A DNA stretch of 41,873 nt from the NCBI GenBank assembly GCA_014378065.1, contig JACMOK010000050.1, positions 1 to 41,873 on the forward strand, written 5' to 3'. Under the pieces are notes generated by a model. It saw nothing but the letters and a program-made list of their open reading frames with translations, ran no database searches and was not told where the DNA came from. A program made the translations under genes and the position numbers. Below are positions 25,750-33,864 of this stretch, in pieces (the first letter of the stretch is position 1; every line of letters starts with the position of its first letter). The DNA comes from Flavobacterium sp. GTDB taxonomy: Bacteria; Bacteroidota; Bacteroidia; Flavobacteriales; Flavobacteriaceae.

Positions 25750-25757
25750 CAAATTTA
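25750..25757 (-). promoter_or_regulatory. -7 promoter element of pheS
   Basis: The minus strand reads TAAATTTG, a full match to TAnnTTTG. Transcription would start about 15 nt before the pheS ATG at 25727. No -33 TTG was found at normal spacing. No leader peptide or T-box-like structure is present in this short leader. Confidence 0.5.
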
Positions 25758-25809
25758 GAAAATTTTATTGGCTTTGTGTTACTATTAAAAAGGTGCAAAT
25801 ACTGAATTT

Positions 25810-26166
25810 TTACTTGATGAGTTCGCACTCGACGAAATAATTCACGATGGCTTCTTTCATTAAAATGGATTGTTCTCCTGCTTTTAAAGGCGGCAATTCC
25901 TCTTTTACTTTATAATGCGGCCAACCGTCTTCATCTACAAAATCAAATTCATAAAAGCCATAAGGTTCGAGCAAACGGCAAATCGCAATGTGCATCAGAT
26001 TGAGCTTTTCGTCTTTTTTAAATTTTTGGTGCACTTTGCCGAGTTCCTGAACGCCGATCAAATAAATGATGGCATCGAGATCTAAATCTTCACCTTGTGA
26101 GAATTGATTCGAAAGTTTATTGACGAGTTGCTCCCAGCGTTCTTTGAGTTGTATATCTCTTGACAT
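25810..26166 (-). CDS. Conserved hypothetical protein, small acidic
   Basis: This 118-residue cytoplasmic protein is not one I can name. It is acidic and mainly helical in its first 60 residues (ERWEQLVNKLSNQF, DAIIYLIGVQELGKV), followed by a strand-rich part with YGFYEFDFVDEDGWPHYKV and a C-terminal helix. Nothing suggests catalysis. It has its own full-consensus promoter element at 26222-26229 and is divergent from cvpA. Codon use looks like its neighbours. Its length and composition support a real gene. Confidence 0.8.
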   Translation of the reverse strand: MSRDIQLKERWEQLVNKLSNQFSQGEDLDLDAIIYLIGVQELGKVHQKFKKDEKLNLMHIAICRLLEPYGFYEFDFVDEDGWPHYKVKEELPPLKAGEQSILMKEAIVNYFVECELIK

Positions 26167-26221
26167 TTAAATTGATGGTATACGATTTAAGAATTTTAGT
26201 TTCTAAATCGAAATTAGATTG

Positions 26222-26229
26222 CAAAGATA
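26222..26229 (-). promoter_or_regulatory. -7 promoter element of the 118-residue hypothetical gene
   Basis: The minus strand reads TATCTTTG, a full match to TAnnTTTG, with TTG (minus strand) at 26246-26248 as a -33 candidate 16 nt away. The leader would be about 50 nt. Its -33 candidate sits next to that of the divergent cvpA promoter. Confidence 0.55.
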
Positions 26230-26267
26230 AGAAGTTGAAAATTGCCAACCGCTGTTGTCAAATATTT

Positions 26268-26275
26268 TATATTTG
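26268..26275 (+). promoter_or_regulatory. -7 promoter element of cvpA
   Basis: TATATTTG matches TAnnTTTG fully, and TTG at 26242-26244 lies 23 nt upstream as a -33 element. Transcription would begin near 26282, which rules out starts upstream of that and supports the ATG at 26299. Confidence 0.6.
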
Positions 26276-26298
26276 CCATGTTAGTTAATAAATTTGAA

Positions 26299-26832
26299 AT
26301 GAATTATCTTGATATTGTATTGGGAATTTTTCTCGTCTCAGCGATGTTTAGCGGCGTTAAAAATGGTTTTTTCGTCGAATTGGCTTCGTTGGTTTCAATG
26401 CTGCTCGGCATTTATATCGCCATCAGGTGTTCTTATTTGATGAAAAGTTATCTAGAAAACCATCTTTCCTGGAATCCGAAAACCGTGCAAGTCATGGCTT
26501 TTGCACTGACCTTCATCGTTGTTGTAATTGCTGTTGGTATATTGGCAAAATTCTTTACAGGCCTGGCTAATTTTGCAAGTCTGGGAATTTTTAACAAGTT
26601 GCTGGGCGGAATTTTCGGTGTTTTGAAAATGGTTTTAATCCTTAGCATTATAGTAAATCTTTTGCAGAAAATTAATTTTGATTACACTTTCCTTGATAAG
26701 GAAACCATCGACAAGTCTAAATTATACGATCCGATTCAAGTGGTTTCGAAAATAATCTATCCCGTGATTGAAGACTGGTTTACGGCATTCCGATCCAAAG
26801 ATTTTCAACTTGAAACTCCCCAGAAAGAATAA
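26299..26832 (+). CDS. CvpA family inner membrane protein
   Basis: The 177-residue protein has about four hydrophobic helices (near 3-20, 28-50, 62-84 and 100-122) and the CvpA family pattern GIFLVSAMFSGVKNGFFVE at the N-terminus, LASLVSMLLGIYIA next, and NKLLGGIFGVLKMVLILSIIV in the fourth helix. CvpA-type proteins are inner membrane proteins of poorly known function, linked to colicin V production in Escherichia coli. Starts at 26242 and 26278 are possible in frame, but the promoter at 26268 favours 26299. The stop codon abuts the batE stop directly, with no base between the two convergent genes. Confidence 0.88.
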   Translation: MNYLDIVLGIFLVSAMFSGVKNGFFVELASLVSMLLGIYIAIRCSYLMKSYLENHLSWNPKTVQVMAFALTFIVVVIAVGILAKFFTGLANFASLGIFNKLLGGIFGVLKMVLILSIIVNLLQKINFDYTFLDKETIDKSKLYDPIQVVSKIIYPVIEDWFTAFRSKDFQLETPQKE

Positions 26833-27576
26833 CTACTTGACTTCTTTTATCGCATTGCTTTGAATCCAACCGTTCGTTCCGTCAGTCAATTGAATTTTTT
26901 TCCAATCGTCTAGTGTTTCCTGTACAAAAACCGTAGTGCCTTCATGCAGTACCACAACATCCGAACCTGAATTTTTCGGTTCACTTTTTACAGTAGCTAG
27001 TTCTGCGAAAACTACCGCGGGTTTTTCATTTTGATCGTTGTTTTTTTCAAATAATGCCGCAGAAACACCAATCAAAATCAAAAACACGACAACAAACATT
27101 CCGATAAAGAAAATTCTTTTGGACAACGTGGTTTGCGAAAAGTAATAACCCATAAAAAACACTAAAAATAATCCCGAAAAACCTACCGAGATCCATGCCC
27201 AGATATCATAATGGAAGACTCGGGTGAAATCGCGCAGCATTTTTGCAAAACCAACTTTTGGCATTTCCTTAATTTCATCCACCGTCATTTTCTGCGCAAA
27301 TTTAAGGTTGTTCTTGATGTCGTTGTCATTTGGACTCAGGACCAAAGCTTTTTCAAAATTGTAAACAGCCGGTGCTACTTGGTTGAGTTTGTAATGACAA
27401 TTTCCCAAATTGAAGTAAAGGGCTGCCGATTCCTTTTTGGTCTGCAACACGCTTTGGTAGGCGGCAATGGCTTTACTGTAATTGCCCTTCTGATACAACA
27501 CATTTCCTTTCTCAAAGCCATTTTGAGCGTTAAAAAGCTGTGTGGTCAGCAACAATATAAAAACTAATTTTTTCAT
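26833..27576 (-). CDS. batE: BatE: TPR, membrane and SH3 domain protein
   Basis: The 247-residue protein is the last gene of the Bat operon. It has a signal peptide at 1-18, TPR-like helices at about 20-95 (GNVLYQKGNYSKAIAAYQSVL, ALYFNLGNCHYKLNQ), two hydrophobic segments at about 126-148 and 152-173, and a bacterial SH3-like domain at about 185-247 (VVLHEGTTVFVQETLDDWKKIQLTDGTNGWI). It should sit in the inner membrane with the TPR and SH3 parts in the periplasm, as scaffolding for the BatA/BatB complex. Order and domains match BatE of other Bacteroidota. It lies 60 nt after batD. Confidence 0.92.
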   Translation of the reverse strand: MKKLVFILLLTTQLFNAQNGFEKGNVLYQKGNYSKAIAAYQSVLQTKKESAALYFNLGNCHYKLNQVAPAVYNFEKALVLSPNDNDIKNNLKFAQKMTVDEIKEMPKVGFAKMLRDFTRVFHYDIWAWISVGFSGLFLVFFMGYYFSQTTLSKRIFFIGMFVVVFLILIGVSAALFEKNNDQNEKPAVVFAELATVKSEPKNSGSDVVVLHEGTTVFVQETLDDWKKIQLTDGTNGWIQSNAIKEVK

Positions 27577-27636
27577 TTTCTTATTTTTTTGCCACCAAGG
27601 GGCGAGATAGATTTACAAAATTTAATGTAGCCTATA

Positions 27637-29394
27637 TTAAATCTGTTTTTCGAGTTCCGAAATAATCGTTACCGCTTTTTGATAATCTTGAAGTATCGCC
27701 ACGCTAGAAGCTGGTGCGTACCTCGCCAATTCACAATTCTCCGTTAATCCAATAAACGACTGCACCGTTTCTAGATTCGCCTTTCTGGATAATAAAATTT
27801 CTCTAATTTTATCCTTGCTCATTTCAGACGTTTCGATATTCAGTTTCGCTTTCAGAAAGTTGTGCATTGCTTTTTCCAAAGCAATATAAAACGGCTCTTT
27901 GCTGTCGATATGTTTCTTGGCATCCGACAAATACTTTTTGGCCAGCCTGTTGTTCATTTTAATTCTGTTGCCTTGTATATCGTCGTCAATTGCTTCTTTT
28001 TTCTTTCGCAGCAATACGATGATGGGAATTATAAAAAATGAGCCCAACATTAAGCCGTAAAACAGAGGCGATCCTAAGAAATCCTTTTTGTAAATAGACG
28101 ACAGACTGGTTCTCAATTTAATAAATTTAAACTGCTCTCCTGCCAGTATTTTTGTTTTATATACCCCAGGATTCGATGCCACAGGATTGTCTCCTACTGC
28201 CGTTGGGCCATCTAAAACAGTAATCATGATTTCGGGCGAAGTTATGGTTCTGTATTTCGCTGAATTCAAATCGAAATAGCTAAACGACATTGGTTTGATC
28301 GGATATTTGCCTTTGAATTGCGGAATGATCGTATACAAATCAGCAATTTGCCCATTCATTCCTGAAAGTGGTGTTTGCACCTTTTCATTGTGCACAGGAT
28401 CGTACATTTCGAAAGAATTGGGCACTACGGGTTTGGGCAGACCAAACAACTTTAAATTCCCACTTCCCGAAACTGCAATTTTTAAATCGAGGGACTCTCC
28501 ATTTTTAAGATTGGTTTTAGAAGGGGTCACATTAAAACTAAAACGTCCCACTGCACCGGAAAAATCTACAGGTTTGCCTGCTTCCGGAAGGGGCTTTACC
28601 GTGATGGTTTTGCTTCCGGCAGACACCCGTTTGTTGTCTTCTACAATTTGTACTTGTCCGAAAATATTTCTGCGATTCGTCGGAACTTGTACATCAATAT
28701 CGAGAGATAATGGTTCGATTTCAAGTTTTCCTGATTTTTGGGGATACAATACGGTTTTTCGCAACACTACAAAACGGTACTTTTCGCCGTTGTATTTTCC
28801 TTCTTCAGCCACAAGCTGTTTGATGTCAATGTTTTGACTCCAAAAATCATTGTACTTGGGTTTATTAAGTTCCCTCCAATTGGTGATGCCGATATTGTAA
28901 CTAAAAAATAGTTTGTAAACCACCGTAATGGGCTCGTTTACATACGGATTACCTTTAGAAATTTCAGCCACCAAATGGATGGCATCACTGGTTGAAACCT
29001 GTGGTTCATCATTAGGGTCCCGCGGTTGTTCCACTGCTGCGCTGACGATAATCTTAATAGGATTGGTTTTGTATATCTGACCATTAATTTCAACCGAAGC
29101 TTGTTTTATCACCAGCATTCCTTTTTGGGAAGGCAATAAAAAATAAGAATACGATTTGTTAAACGAACTTCTTCCATTCACCCATGACTGGCTCACTTGC
29201 TGACTGGGGCCGCCTACTATGCGAAACCCTTCGAACGAGGGTGGTGTAAAGTTATCGCCATCGGCATTCATTGTAAAATCAATCCGCAGCCTTTCGTTTA
29301 AGCCCAAGGTTGATTTACTGACCTTGGCCTCAAATTGTACTTGAGCCCACAGGCCCGGAAAAGTTAATAGTAAAAGAAAAATATATTTTTTCAT
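27637..29394 (-). CDS. batD: BatD family protein
   Basis: The 585-residue protein has a signal peptide (about 1-17), a long periplasmic part with repeated Ig-like beta domains (about 20-420, with NLKNGESLDLKIAVSGSGNLK in the BatD core), a transmembrane helix near 440-460 (LFYGLMLGSFFIIPIIVLL) and a cytoplasmic helical tail. The start at 29394 was chosen over an open frame to 29424 because it begins the signal peptide. BatD is part of the Bacteroides aerotolerance system, whose molecular activity is still unclear. It lies 30 nt after batC and 60 nt before batE on the same transcript. Confidence 0.93.
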   Translation of the reverse strand: MKKYIFLLLLTFPGLWAQVQFEAKVSKSTLGLNERLRIDFTMNADGDNFTPPSFEGFRIVGGPSQQVSQSWVNGRSSFNKSYSYFLLPSQKGMLVIKQASVEINGQIYKTNPIKIIVSAAVEQPRDPNDEPQVSTSDAIHLVAEISKGNPYVNEPITVVYKLFFSYNIGITNWRELNKPKYNDFWSQNIDIKQLVAEEGKYNGEKYRFVVLRKTVLYPQKSGKLEIEPLSLDIDVQVPTNRRNIFGQVQIVEDNKRVSAGSKTITVKPLPEAGKPVDFSGAVGRFSFNVTPSKTNLKNGESLDLKIAVSGSGNLKLFGLPKPVVPNSFEMYDPVHNEKVQTPLSGMNGQIADLYTIIPQFKGKYPIKPMSFSYFDLNSAKYRTITSPEIMITVLDGPTAVGDNPVASNPGVYKTKILAGEQFKFIKLRTSLSSIYKKDFLGSPLFYGLMLGSFFIIPIIVLLRKKKEAIDDDIQGNRIKMNNRLAKKYLSDAKKHIDSKEPFYIALEKAMHNFLKAKLNIETSEMSKDKIREILLSRKANLETVQSFIGLTENCELARYAPASSVAILQDYQKAVTIISELEKQI

Positions 29395-29424
29395 TGTGTG
29401 TAATCGTTTGATATTAAAATGCAA

Positions 29425-30177
29425 CTACCAATCCTTGTCGGTTTCGATCGGTTTGCCTTTTACTTTCTTTGCGTTGACTTTGTCCTGCACTTTTTTCTCT
29501 TCATTATTTACCGCGTCCATTAAATTCTGCAAGCGCTCTTTAGAAATGCCTCCAGCTTTGGGTTGCGGTTTTTCTTCTGGTTTGTCACCTTTGTCTTTGT
29601 CCTTTTTGTCTTTGTTCCCCTGCTTCTTGTCTTTGTCGCCTTCTTTCTTGTCGTCTTTTTTGTCTTGGTCTTTTTTATCTTTGTCGTTTTTCTTTTGGTC
29701 CTTTTTATCTTTCTTGTCGTCTTTCTTTTTATCGTCTTTTTTTGGCGGATTGTCTTTCAGCATTTTTTTGGCTAAGGCGAAGTTGTAGCGGGTTTGTTCA
29801 TCATTAGGATTGTTTCGCAATGCATTTTTATAAGCCTCTACCGCTTCTGTATATGCTTTCTGTTTCATAAAAACGTTTCCTAAATTATGGAACGCTTGGT
29901 GTTTTTGAGAGCGGTCTTTGGTGCTTTCAATTGTTCTTAAAAAAGCATACTTTGCTTCGGTTCCTTGGTCTTGTCTGTAAATTGAATTGCCTAAATTGTA
30001 TGTGGCCACGGCATTTTTTGCTTTTTGAGATTGGGAAAGGCGATAGTCCGCTTCGGCTTCGGCATACTTCTTGGCCGTGAATGCTTCATTCCCTTTCGGC
30101 AAATTCAGGTCTTTTTTCTGCGCGACTGCCGCCAGAGACAGCAATACTACCCCATATAAGAATACTTTCTTCATCAT
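29425..30177 (-). CDS. batC: BatC: TPR protein with Lys/Asp-rich tract
   Basis: The 250-residue protein has a signal peptide (1-19), TPR helices at about 25-135 and then a highly charged low-complexity tract of about 65 residues (near 144-210) made almost entirely of Lys, Asp and Gln, followed by a helix. The tract comes from repeated AAG/GAC-type codons, so this region may vary in length between strains. The start has two adjacent ATG codons (30177 and 30174) that overlap the batB stop. BatC probably links BatA and BatB to the other partners in the periplasm. The TPR and position support the name. Confidence 0.9.
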   Translation of the reverse strand: MMKKVFLYGVVLLSLAAVAQKKDLNLPKGNEAFTAKKYAEAEADYRLSQSQKAKNAVATYNLGNSIYRQDQGTEAKYAFLRTIESTKDRSQKHQAFHNLGNVFMKQKAYTEAVEAYKNALRNNPNDEQTRYNFALAKKMLKDNPPKKDDKKKDDKKDKKDQKKNDKDKKDQDKKDDKKEGDKDKKQGNKDKKDKDKGDKPEEKPQPKAGGISKERLQNLMDAVNNEEKKVQDKVNAKKVKGKPIETDKDW

Positions 30178-31211
30178 TCCTTTTCATTAAATAAATTCAA
30201 CTTTTTGATCCAATGGGTTCTTTTTTCCAATAAAAAAACATCCAGAAATAGCAAGGCAAAGGCAATTCCCAGAAACCATTGAAATTGAGACTGAAAGTCG
30301 GCCATTTGGGTGGCTTCAAATTCGGTTTTCTCAATGTTCTCCAGCGCCTTTTTGATGTAATTGAGTACTTCTTTGGTATTATTCCCGTTGACATAGCCGC
30401 CTTTTGTCGCTTTCCCGATGGCAATTAAACTTTGGGGGTTTAACTTGGTAATTACTACTTCATTATTTTTATCTCGTTTAAAACTTTCTACCACGCCATT
30501 TTGTTTGATCGGTATGGGGCCGCCCTTTTCGGTGCCGACGCCAATGGTAATAATTTTGATTCCCATTTTATTGGCTTCTACTGCAGCGTCCTCTGCGCCC
30601 TCGGTGTGGTCCTCCCCGTCAGAAATCATAATGATGAGCTTACTGGTCTTATTGCTTTTGTCAAAATAGTTTGCCGACAAATGAATGGCCTCATTGAAAG
30701 AAGTTCCAACTGACGATACCATATCGGTATTCATACTTTGCAGAAACATTTTTGCCACTCCGTAGTCTGTCGTAATGGGCAAAACTGGAAAAGCGCTACC
30801 AGCGTAAGCCACCATGCCCACTCTATCATTTCCGAGTTGACCGATAATTTGAGAAACTAATTGTTTGGTTTTGATCAAACGACTGGGCGCCACATCTTCG
30901 GCCAACATACTTTTAGATACATCAAGCGCAAAAACAATATCAATGCCCTCGCGTTTCACGGTTTCCATTTTGGTTCCAATTTTAGGATTGACCAAACCCA
31001 AAATCAGCGCTCCCAAGGCCAAAAGCAGCAGCGAAAATTTCAGAATAGGTTTAAAAACAGATTTTTCAGGGCTTAACTTTTTAACCAATTCGATATCGCC
31101 AAATTCGCGTTGTTTTTTTCTTTTCCAAAGTTGGATATACAAGAAAATGATAGCCAGCACTGGGATGATACCTAAAAAATACAAATAGCTTTTTTCTTCT
31201 AGCTCGTACAT
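30174..31211 (-). CDS. batB: BatB: membrane-anchored von Willebrand A protein
   Basis: The 345-residue protein has transmembrane helices at about 9-28 and 57-75, a von Willebrand factor A domain at about 90-285 and a C-terminal helix near 308-330. The metal-ion-dependent adhesion site is DVSKS at 97-101, intact, followed by the threonine and aspartate positions in SSVGTSFNEA and ISDGEDHTEG. The A domain should face the periplasm and bind partner proteins through the metal site. It lies 6 nt after batA and overlaps batC by 4 nt, so the three are translationally coupled. Confidence 0.95.
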   Translation of the reverse strand: MYELEEKSYLYFLGIIPVLAIIFLYIQLWKRKKQREFGDIELVKKLSPEKSVFKPILKFSLLLLALGALILGLVNPKIGTKMETVKREGIDIVFALDVSKSMLAEDVAPSRLIKTKQLVSQIIGQLGNDRVGMVAYAGSAFPVLPITTDYGVAKMFLQSMNTDMVSSVGTSFNEAIHLSANYFDKSNKTSKLIIMISDGEDHTEGAEDAAVEANKMGIKIITIGVGTEKGGPIPIKQNGVVESFKRDKNNEVVITKLNPQSLIAIGKATKGGYVNGNNTKEVLNYIKKALENIEKTEFEATQMADFQSQFQWFLGIAFALLFLDVFLLEKRTHWIKKLNLFNEKE

Positions 31212-31217
31212 AATTTT

Positions 31218-32219
31218 TTATATAAAACTTCTAAAAACAGTATTTCTCAAAACGATTTCGGTTAACAGTAACAATCCTGCAATCCAAACAAAAGGACGAA
31301 ATTTTTCCTCATAATCGTAAAATTTGAGTTCTTCGACTTCGGTTGTTTCTAACTTGTTTATTTCGCTGTAAATTTGAACCAACTTGCTGTTTCCCGTCGC
31401 TCTGAAATATTTCCCTCCCGTTTTTCTTGCGATTGTTTTCATCATTTGTTCGTCGATTTCAACTTGCATCATTCTAAAAAGAAACTGACCGTTTGGCGCA
31501 ATGGCATATGGAAATTCTGCCATACCATTGGTTCCAATTCCAATGGTGTAAACTTTAATTCCGTATTGGCTGGCAATATCTGCGGCAGTGTCTGGTTCAA
31601 TAAATCCGGCATTGTTTACCCCATCAGTCATCAGGATAATTATTTTGCTCTTGGCTTTGCTGTCTTTCAAACGGTTTACTGCGGTAGTCAATCCCATTCC
31701 AATGGCCGTTCCGTCCTGAAGCACATTGTCGTATTTGATGCTGTTGATAGCTTCTAAAACAACGGCCTTGTCACTCGTCACGGGCGCTTTGGTATATGCT
31801 TCTGCCGCATAAACGACCAATCCAATCCGGTCATTCACCCTTTCATTGACAAAACCAGAAGCGACTCTTTTAAGCGACTCCATTCGGTTGGGTTTTAAAT
31901 CTTTGGCGAGCATACTTCCTGACACGTCAATGGCCATTACAATATCAATACCTTTTGTAGTTTTGGTTTTATTGCTGATGTCTACCGTTCTCGGCCTTGC
32001 CATGGCCACAATAATGGCGCTTAAAGCAATAATTCGAAACACAAACAATATTGGTTTGAGTGTCGCCAAGATTGAACGGCTGCCTTGGAAACCCTTTAAA
32101 GAGCTTATTTTTAAAGTCGGCGTTTGTTGTTTTCTTTTCCACACGAGCCACAACAAAGCGACTGGGAGTAAAACAAACAGCCAAAAGAATTCAGGATTTA
32201 AAAAAGTAACGTTTTTCAT
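31218..32219 (-). CDS. batA: BatA: membrane-anchored von Willebrand A protein
   Basis: The 333-residue protein is closely related in layout to BatB: helices at about 10-27 and 58-74, an A domain at about 92-280 with MIDAS DVSGS at 98-102, TDGVNN later, and a C-terminal helix near 308-325. The first residues NVTFLNPEFFWLF and the RPRTVD segment before the domain are typical of BatA. The start overlaps the upstream gene's stop by 4 nt (ATGA). Together with BatB it is thought to form the core of the complex acted on by the MoxR ATPase. Confidence 0.95.
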   Translation of the reverse strand: MKNVTFLNPEFFWLFVLLPVALLWLVWKRKQQTPTLKISSLKGFQGSRSILATLKPILFVFRIIALSAIIVAMARPRTVDISNKTKTTKGIDIVMAIDVSGSMLAKDLKPNRMESLKRVASGFVNERVNDRIGLVVYAAEAYTKAPVTSDKAVVLEAINSIKYDNVLQDGTAIGMGLTTAVNRLKDSKAKSKIIILMTDGVNNAGFIEPDTAADIASQYGIKVYTIGIGTNGMAEFPYAIAPNGQFLFRMMQVEIDEQMMKTIARKTGGKYFRATGNSKLVQIYSEINKLETTEVEELKFYDYEEKFRPFVWIAGLLLLTEIVLRNTVFRSFI

Positions 32220-33844
32220 AAGGCGCTGGCTTTTTTAAGTTCGACAGATTTCAGAATGCGGTCGGCTACTTTGTTGGCGTACTGATCGCCTTCTTGGTGT
32301 AACAGAATGACCTGTTGCAGGCCGTTATCCTCTTTAAAAAGCAGCATTTCGAAATAAACCTTCACGCTTTTTTTTAAAAAAGGATCCGTCTTTACAAAAG
32401 TTCCATATCCTTTAATACCAGTGACGCCTGCTTTGGTTTCAAATTCGGATTCACTTAAAACCACATCTTGTCCGCCAAAACCATTGACGCCGCCTTGCAA
32501 TGCTTTTTTTAAATCGTAGTCGGTTTCTTTTTTCGGAATAGAAGTGCTGACTGCAATGTAAAAACTACCGAGCATACTGCCGTAAGTAAAAGAACTCATT
32601 TCTTTAAACATCGAGAGCATTTCTTTTGGATAGGTCTTGGTGTTGTCGATTCTTTGCAAGACTTTCGGCGTATCGATTTGAATTTGTGGATCACCGTATT
32701 GGCTAGACACCCAATCGCCTTCGAGCAATTCTTTAGTCGGATGGCCTAGTATATTGTCTTTTACATAATCAAAACCTTTGGTAATAACTAAGAAAACAAA
32801 CAATCCGATAAGTAATCCCAACACCGATCCCACTGCAGTTGCTATGCGCGTCTTGCGTTTTTTTCGCAGTTGGATTTTCAATTGATTTTGGCGTTGCATC
32901 TCATTGAGCAACATATCATCCTGACTTTCCACGAGAATCGGAATGGATTTGTCGAGTGTGATAATGGATCTCTCTATCTTTTTTCGGTCTTCTGTGATTT
33001 CATAATCCAGTGGTTTTGATTTGGCAAATTTGACTAGGTCGGCTTGTTTTAGAACCTTTTCAAGGTTTTCAATCGTTTCCTGAGACAGCGCCATTTTCTT
33101 TTGCAATGAAGCGCGTCGCAATCCGTCAATTAATTCTGACGTAGTGCTCTCCATAGCGGGAATTTCTATTGCTTCTTCGATATAATTTCGAGCAATGTCT
33201 GTCAATTCACTGTAGTATGCTTTGACCTCGCCCTTCTGCCAAAGTTCTTTTTTTTCAAGTGTATTCAATAAACTCGTGGCTTTTTCTATGGGTGTTTTAA
33301 AAAGGTCTGCTTCCAGTTTTTTCAATTGCCGTTTTTTCATCCACCAGTATATAAAAGCACCGACAGCCATTATGAGTAGCAAAACCAATACTAATTTCCA
33401 AATCCAACTGTGGCTCGAAGTTGCCTGAGCAATGGGCTTGATGTCGTACATCTTTTGTTTTAAAGTATCAACCGCCACACTTGTCACTTCCACCCGCAAA
33501 CTATCGCTAAAAAAAACTTTGTTGTTAATTAAAACCTTCACTGCTGGAATTGTAAATTTTCCGCTGTCAAATTGAGTCAGGCCGTATTTTTTAACCAATT
33601 CGTACCGGTCATTTTTTTTAATGGTGTCGATTGGATAAGATTGAATCACTTCGAGCAAGCCCATATTTTTTACATTGGGAAACACTACTTTGGAGAGCGT
33701 ATCGACTGAAGTGCTTAGCGTAATTTTGAACTCGGCGCCAATGCTGTTTTTAGTCTTATCAATACGCGTGACCAACTGTTTTTGTTGTGCAAAAAAAGCC
33801 GTCGGAAACAGCAGCCATATAAAAAGGTAAATATTATTTTTCAT
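32216..33844 (-). CDS. BatD-like/DUF4381-like fusion protein in the bat operon
   Basis: The 542-residue protein combines several parts. A signal peptide (1-19) leads a beta-rich periplasmic region (about 20-125) like the protector domain of BatD. A transmembrane helix at about 148-168 is followed by a helical cytoplasmic region with the charged pattern KKLEADLFKTPIEKA and LTDIARNYIEEAIEIPAME that recalls DUF4381. A second transmembrane helix lies at about 337-357. The last 180 residues are a beta-rich periplasmic domain I cannot name. In many bacteria the DUF4381-like protein between the DUF58 and BatA genes is much shorter, so this is an extended form. It lies 20 nt after the DUF58 gene and overlaps batA. 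Confidence 0.8.
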   Translation of the reverse strand: MKNNIYLFIWLLFPTAFFAQQKQLVTRIDKTKNSIGAEFKITLSTSVDTLSKVVFPNVKNMGLLEVIQSYPIDTIKKNDRYELVKKYGLTQFDSGKFTIPAVKVLINNKVFFSDSLRVEVTSVAVDTLKQKMYDIKPIAQATSSHSWIWKLVLVLLLIMAVGAFIYWWMKKRQLKKLEADLFKTPIEKATSLLNTLEKKELWQKGEVKAYYSELTDIARNYIEEAIEIPAMESTTSELIDGLRRASLQKKMALSQETIENLEKVLKQADLVKFAKSKPLDYEITEDRKKIERSIITLDKSIPILVESQDDMLLNEMQRQNQLKIQLRKKRKTRIATAVGSVLGLLIGLFVFLVITKGFDYVKDNILGHPTKELLEGDWVSSQYGDPQIQIDTPKVLQRIDNTKTYPKEMLSMFKEMSSFTYGSMLGSFYIAVSTSIPKKETDYDLKKALQGGVNGFGGQDVVLSESEFETKAGVTGIKGYGTFVKTDPFLKKSVKVYFEMLLFKEDNGLQQVILLHQEGDQYANKVADRILKSVELKKASAL

Positions 33845-33864
33845 TGTTGGTTAGCCGCTTTGCG

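Noticed and set aside
28295..28837. 180-codon plus-strand frame opposite batD
   Set aside because: It lies entirely within the well-supported batD gene on the other strand, has no signal or domain, and no promoter element.
29563..29760. Repetitive DNA considered as a CRISPR or tandem repeat array
   Set aside because: The repetition is the low-complexity coding tract of batC in the correct frame, with no regular spacer pattern.
29396..29788. Plus-strand frame rich in Phe, Ser and Leu opposite batC
   Set aside because: It is the antisense shadow of the Lys/Asp-rich tract of batC; the hydrophobic look comes from complementing AAG/GAC codons.
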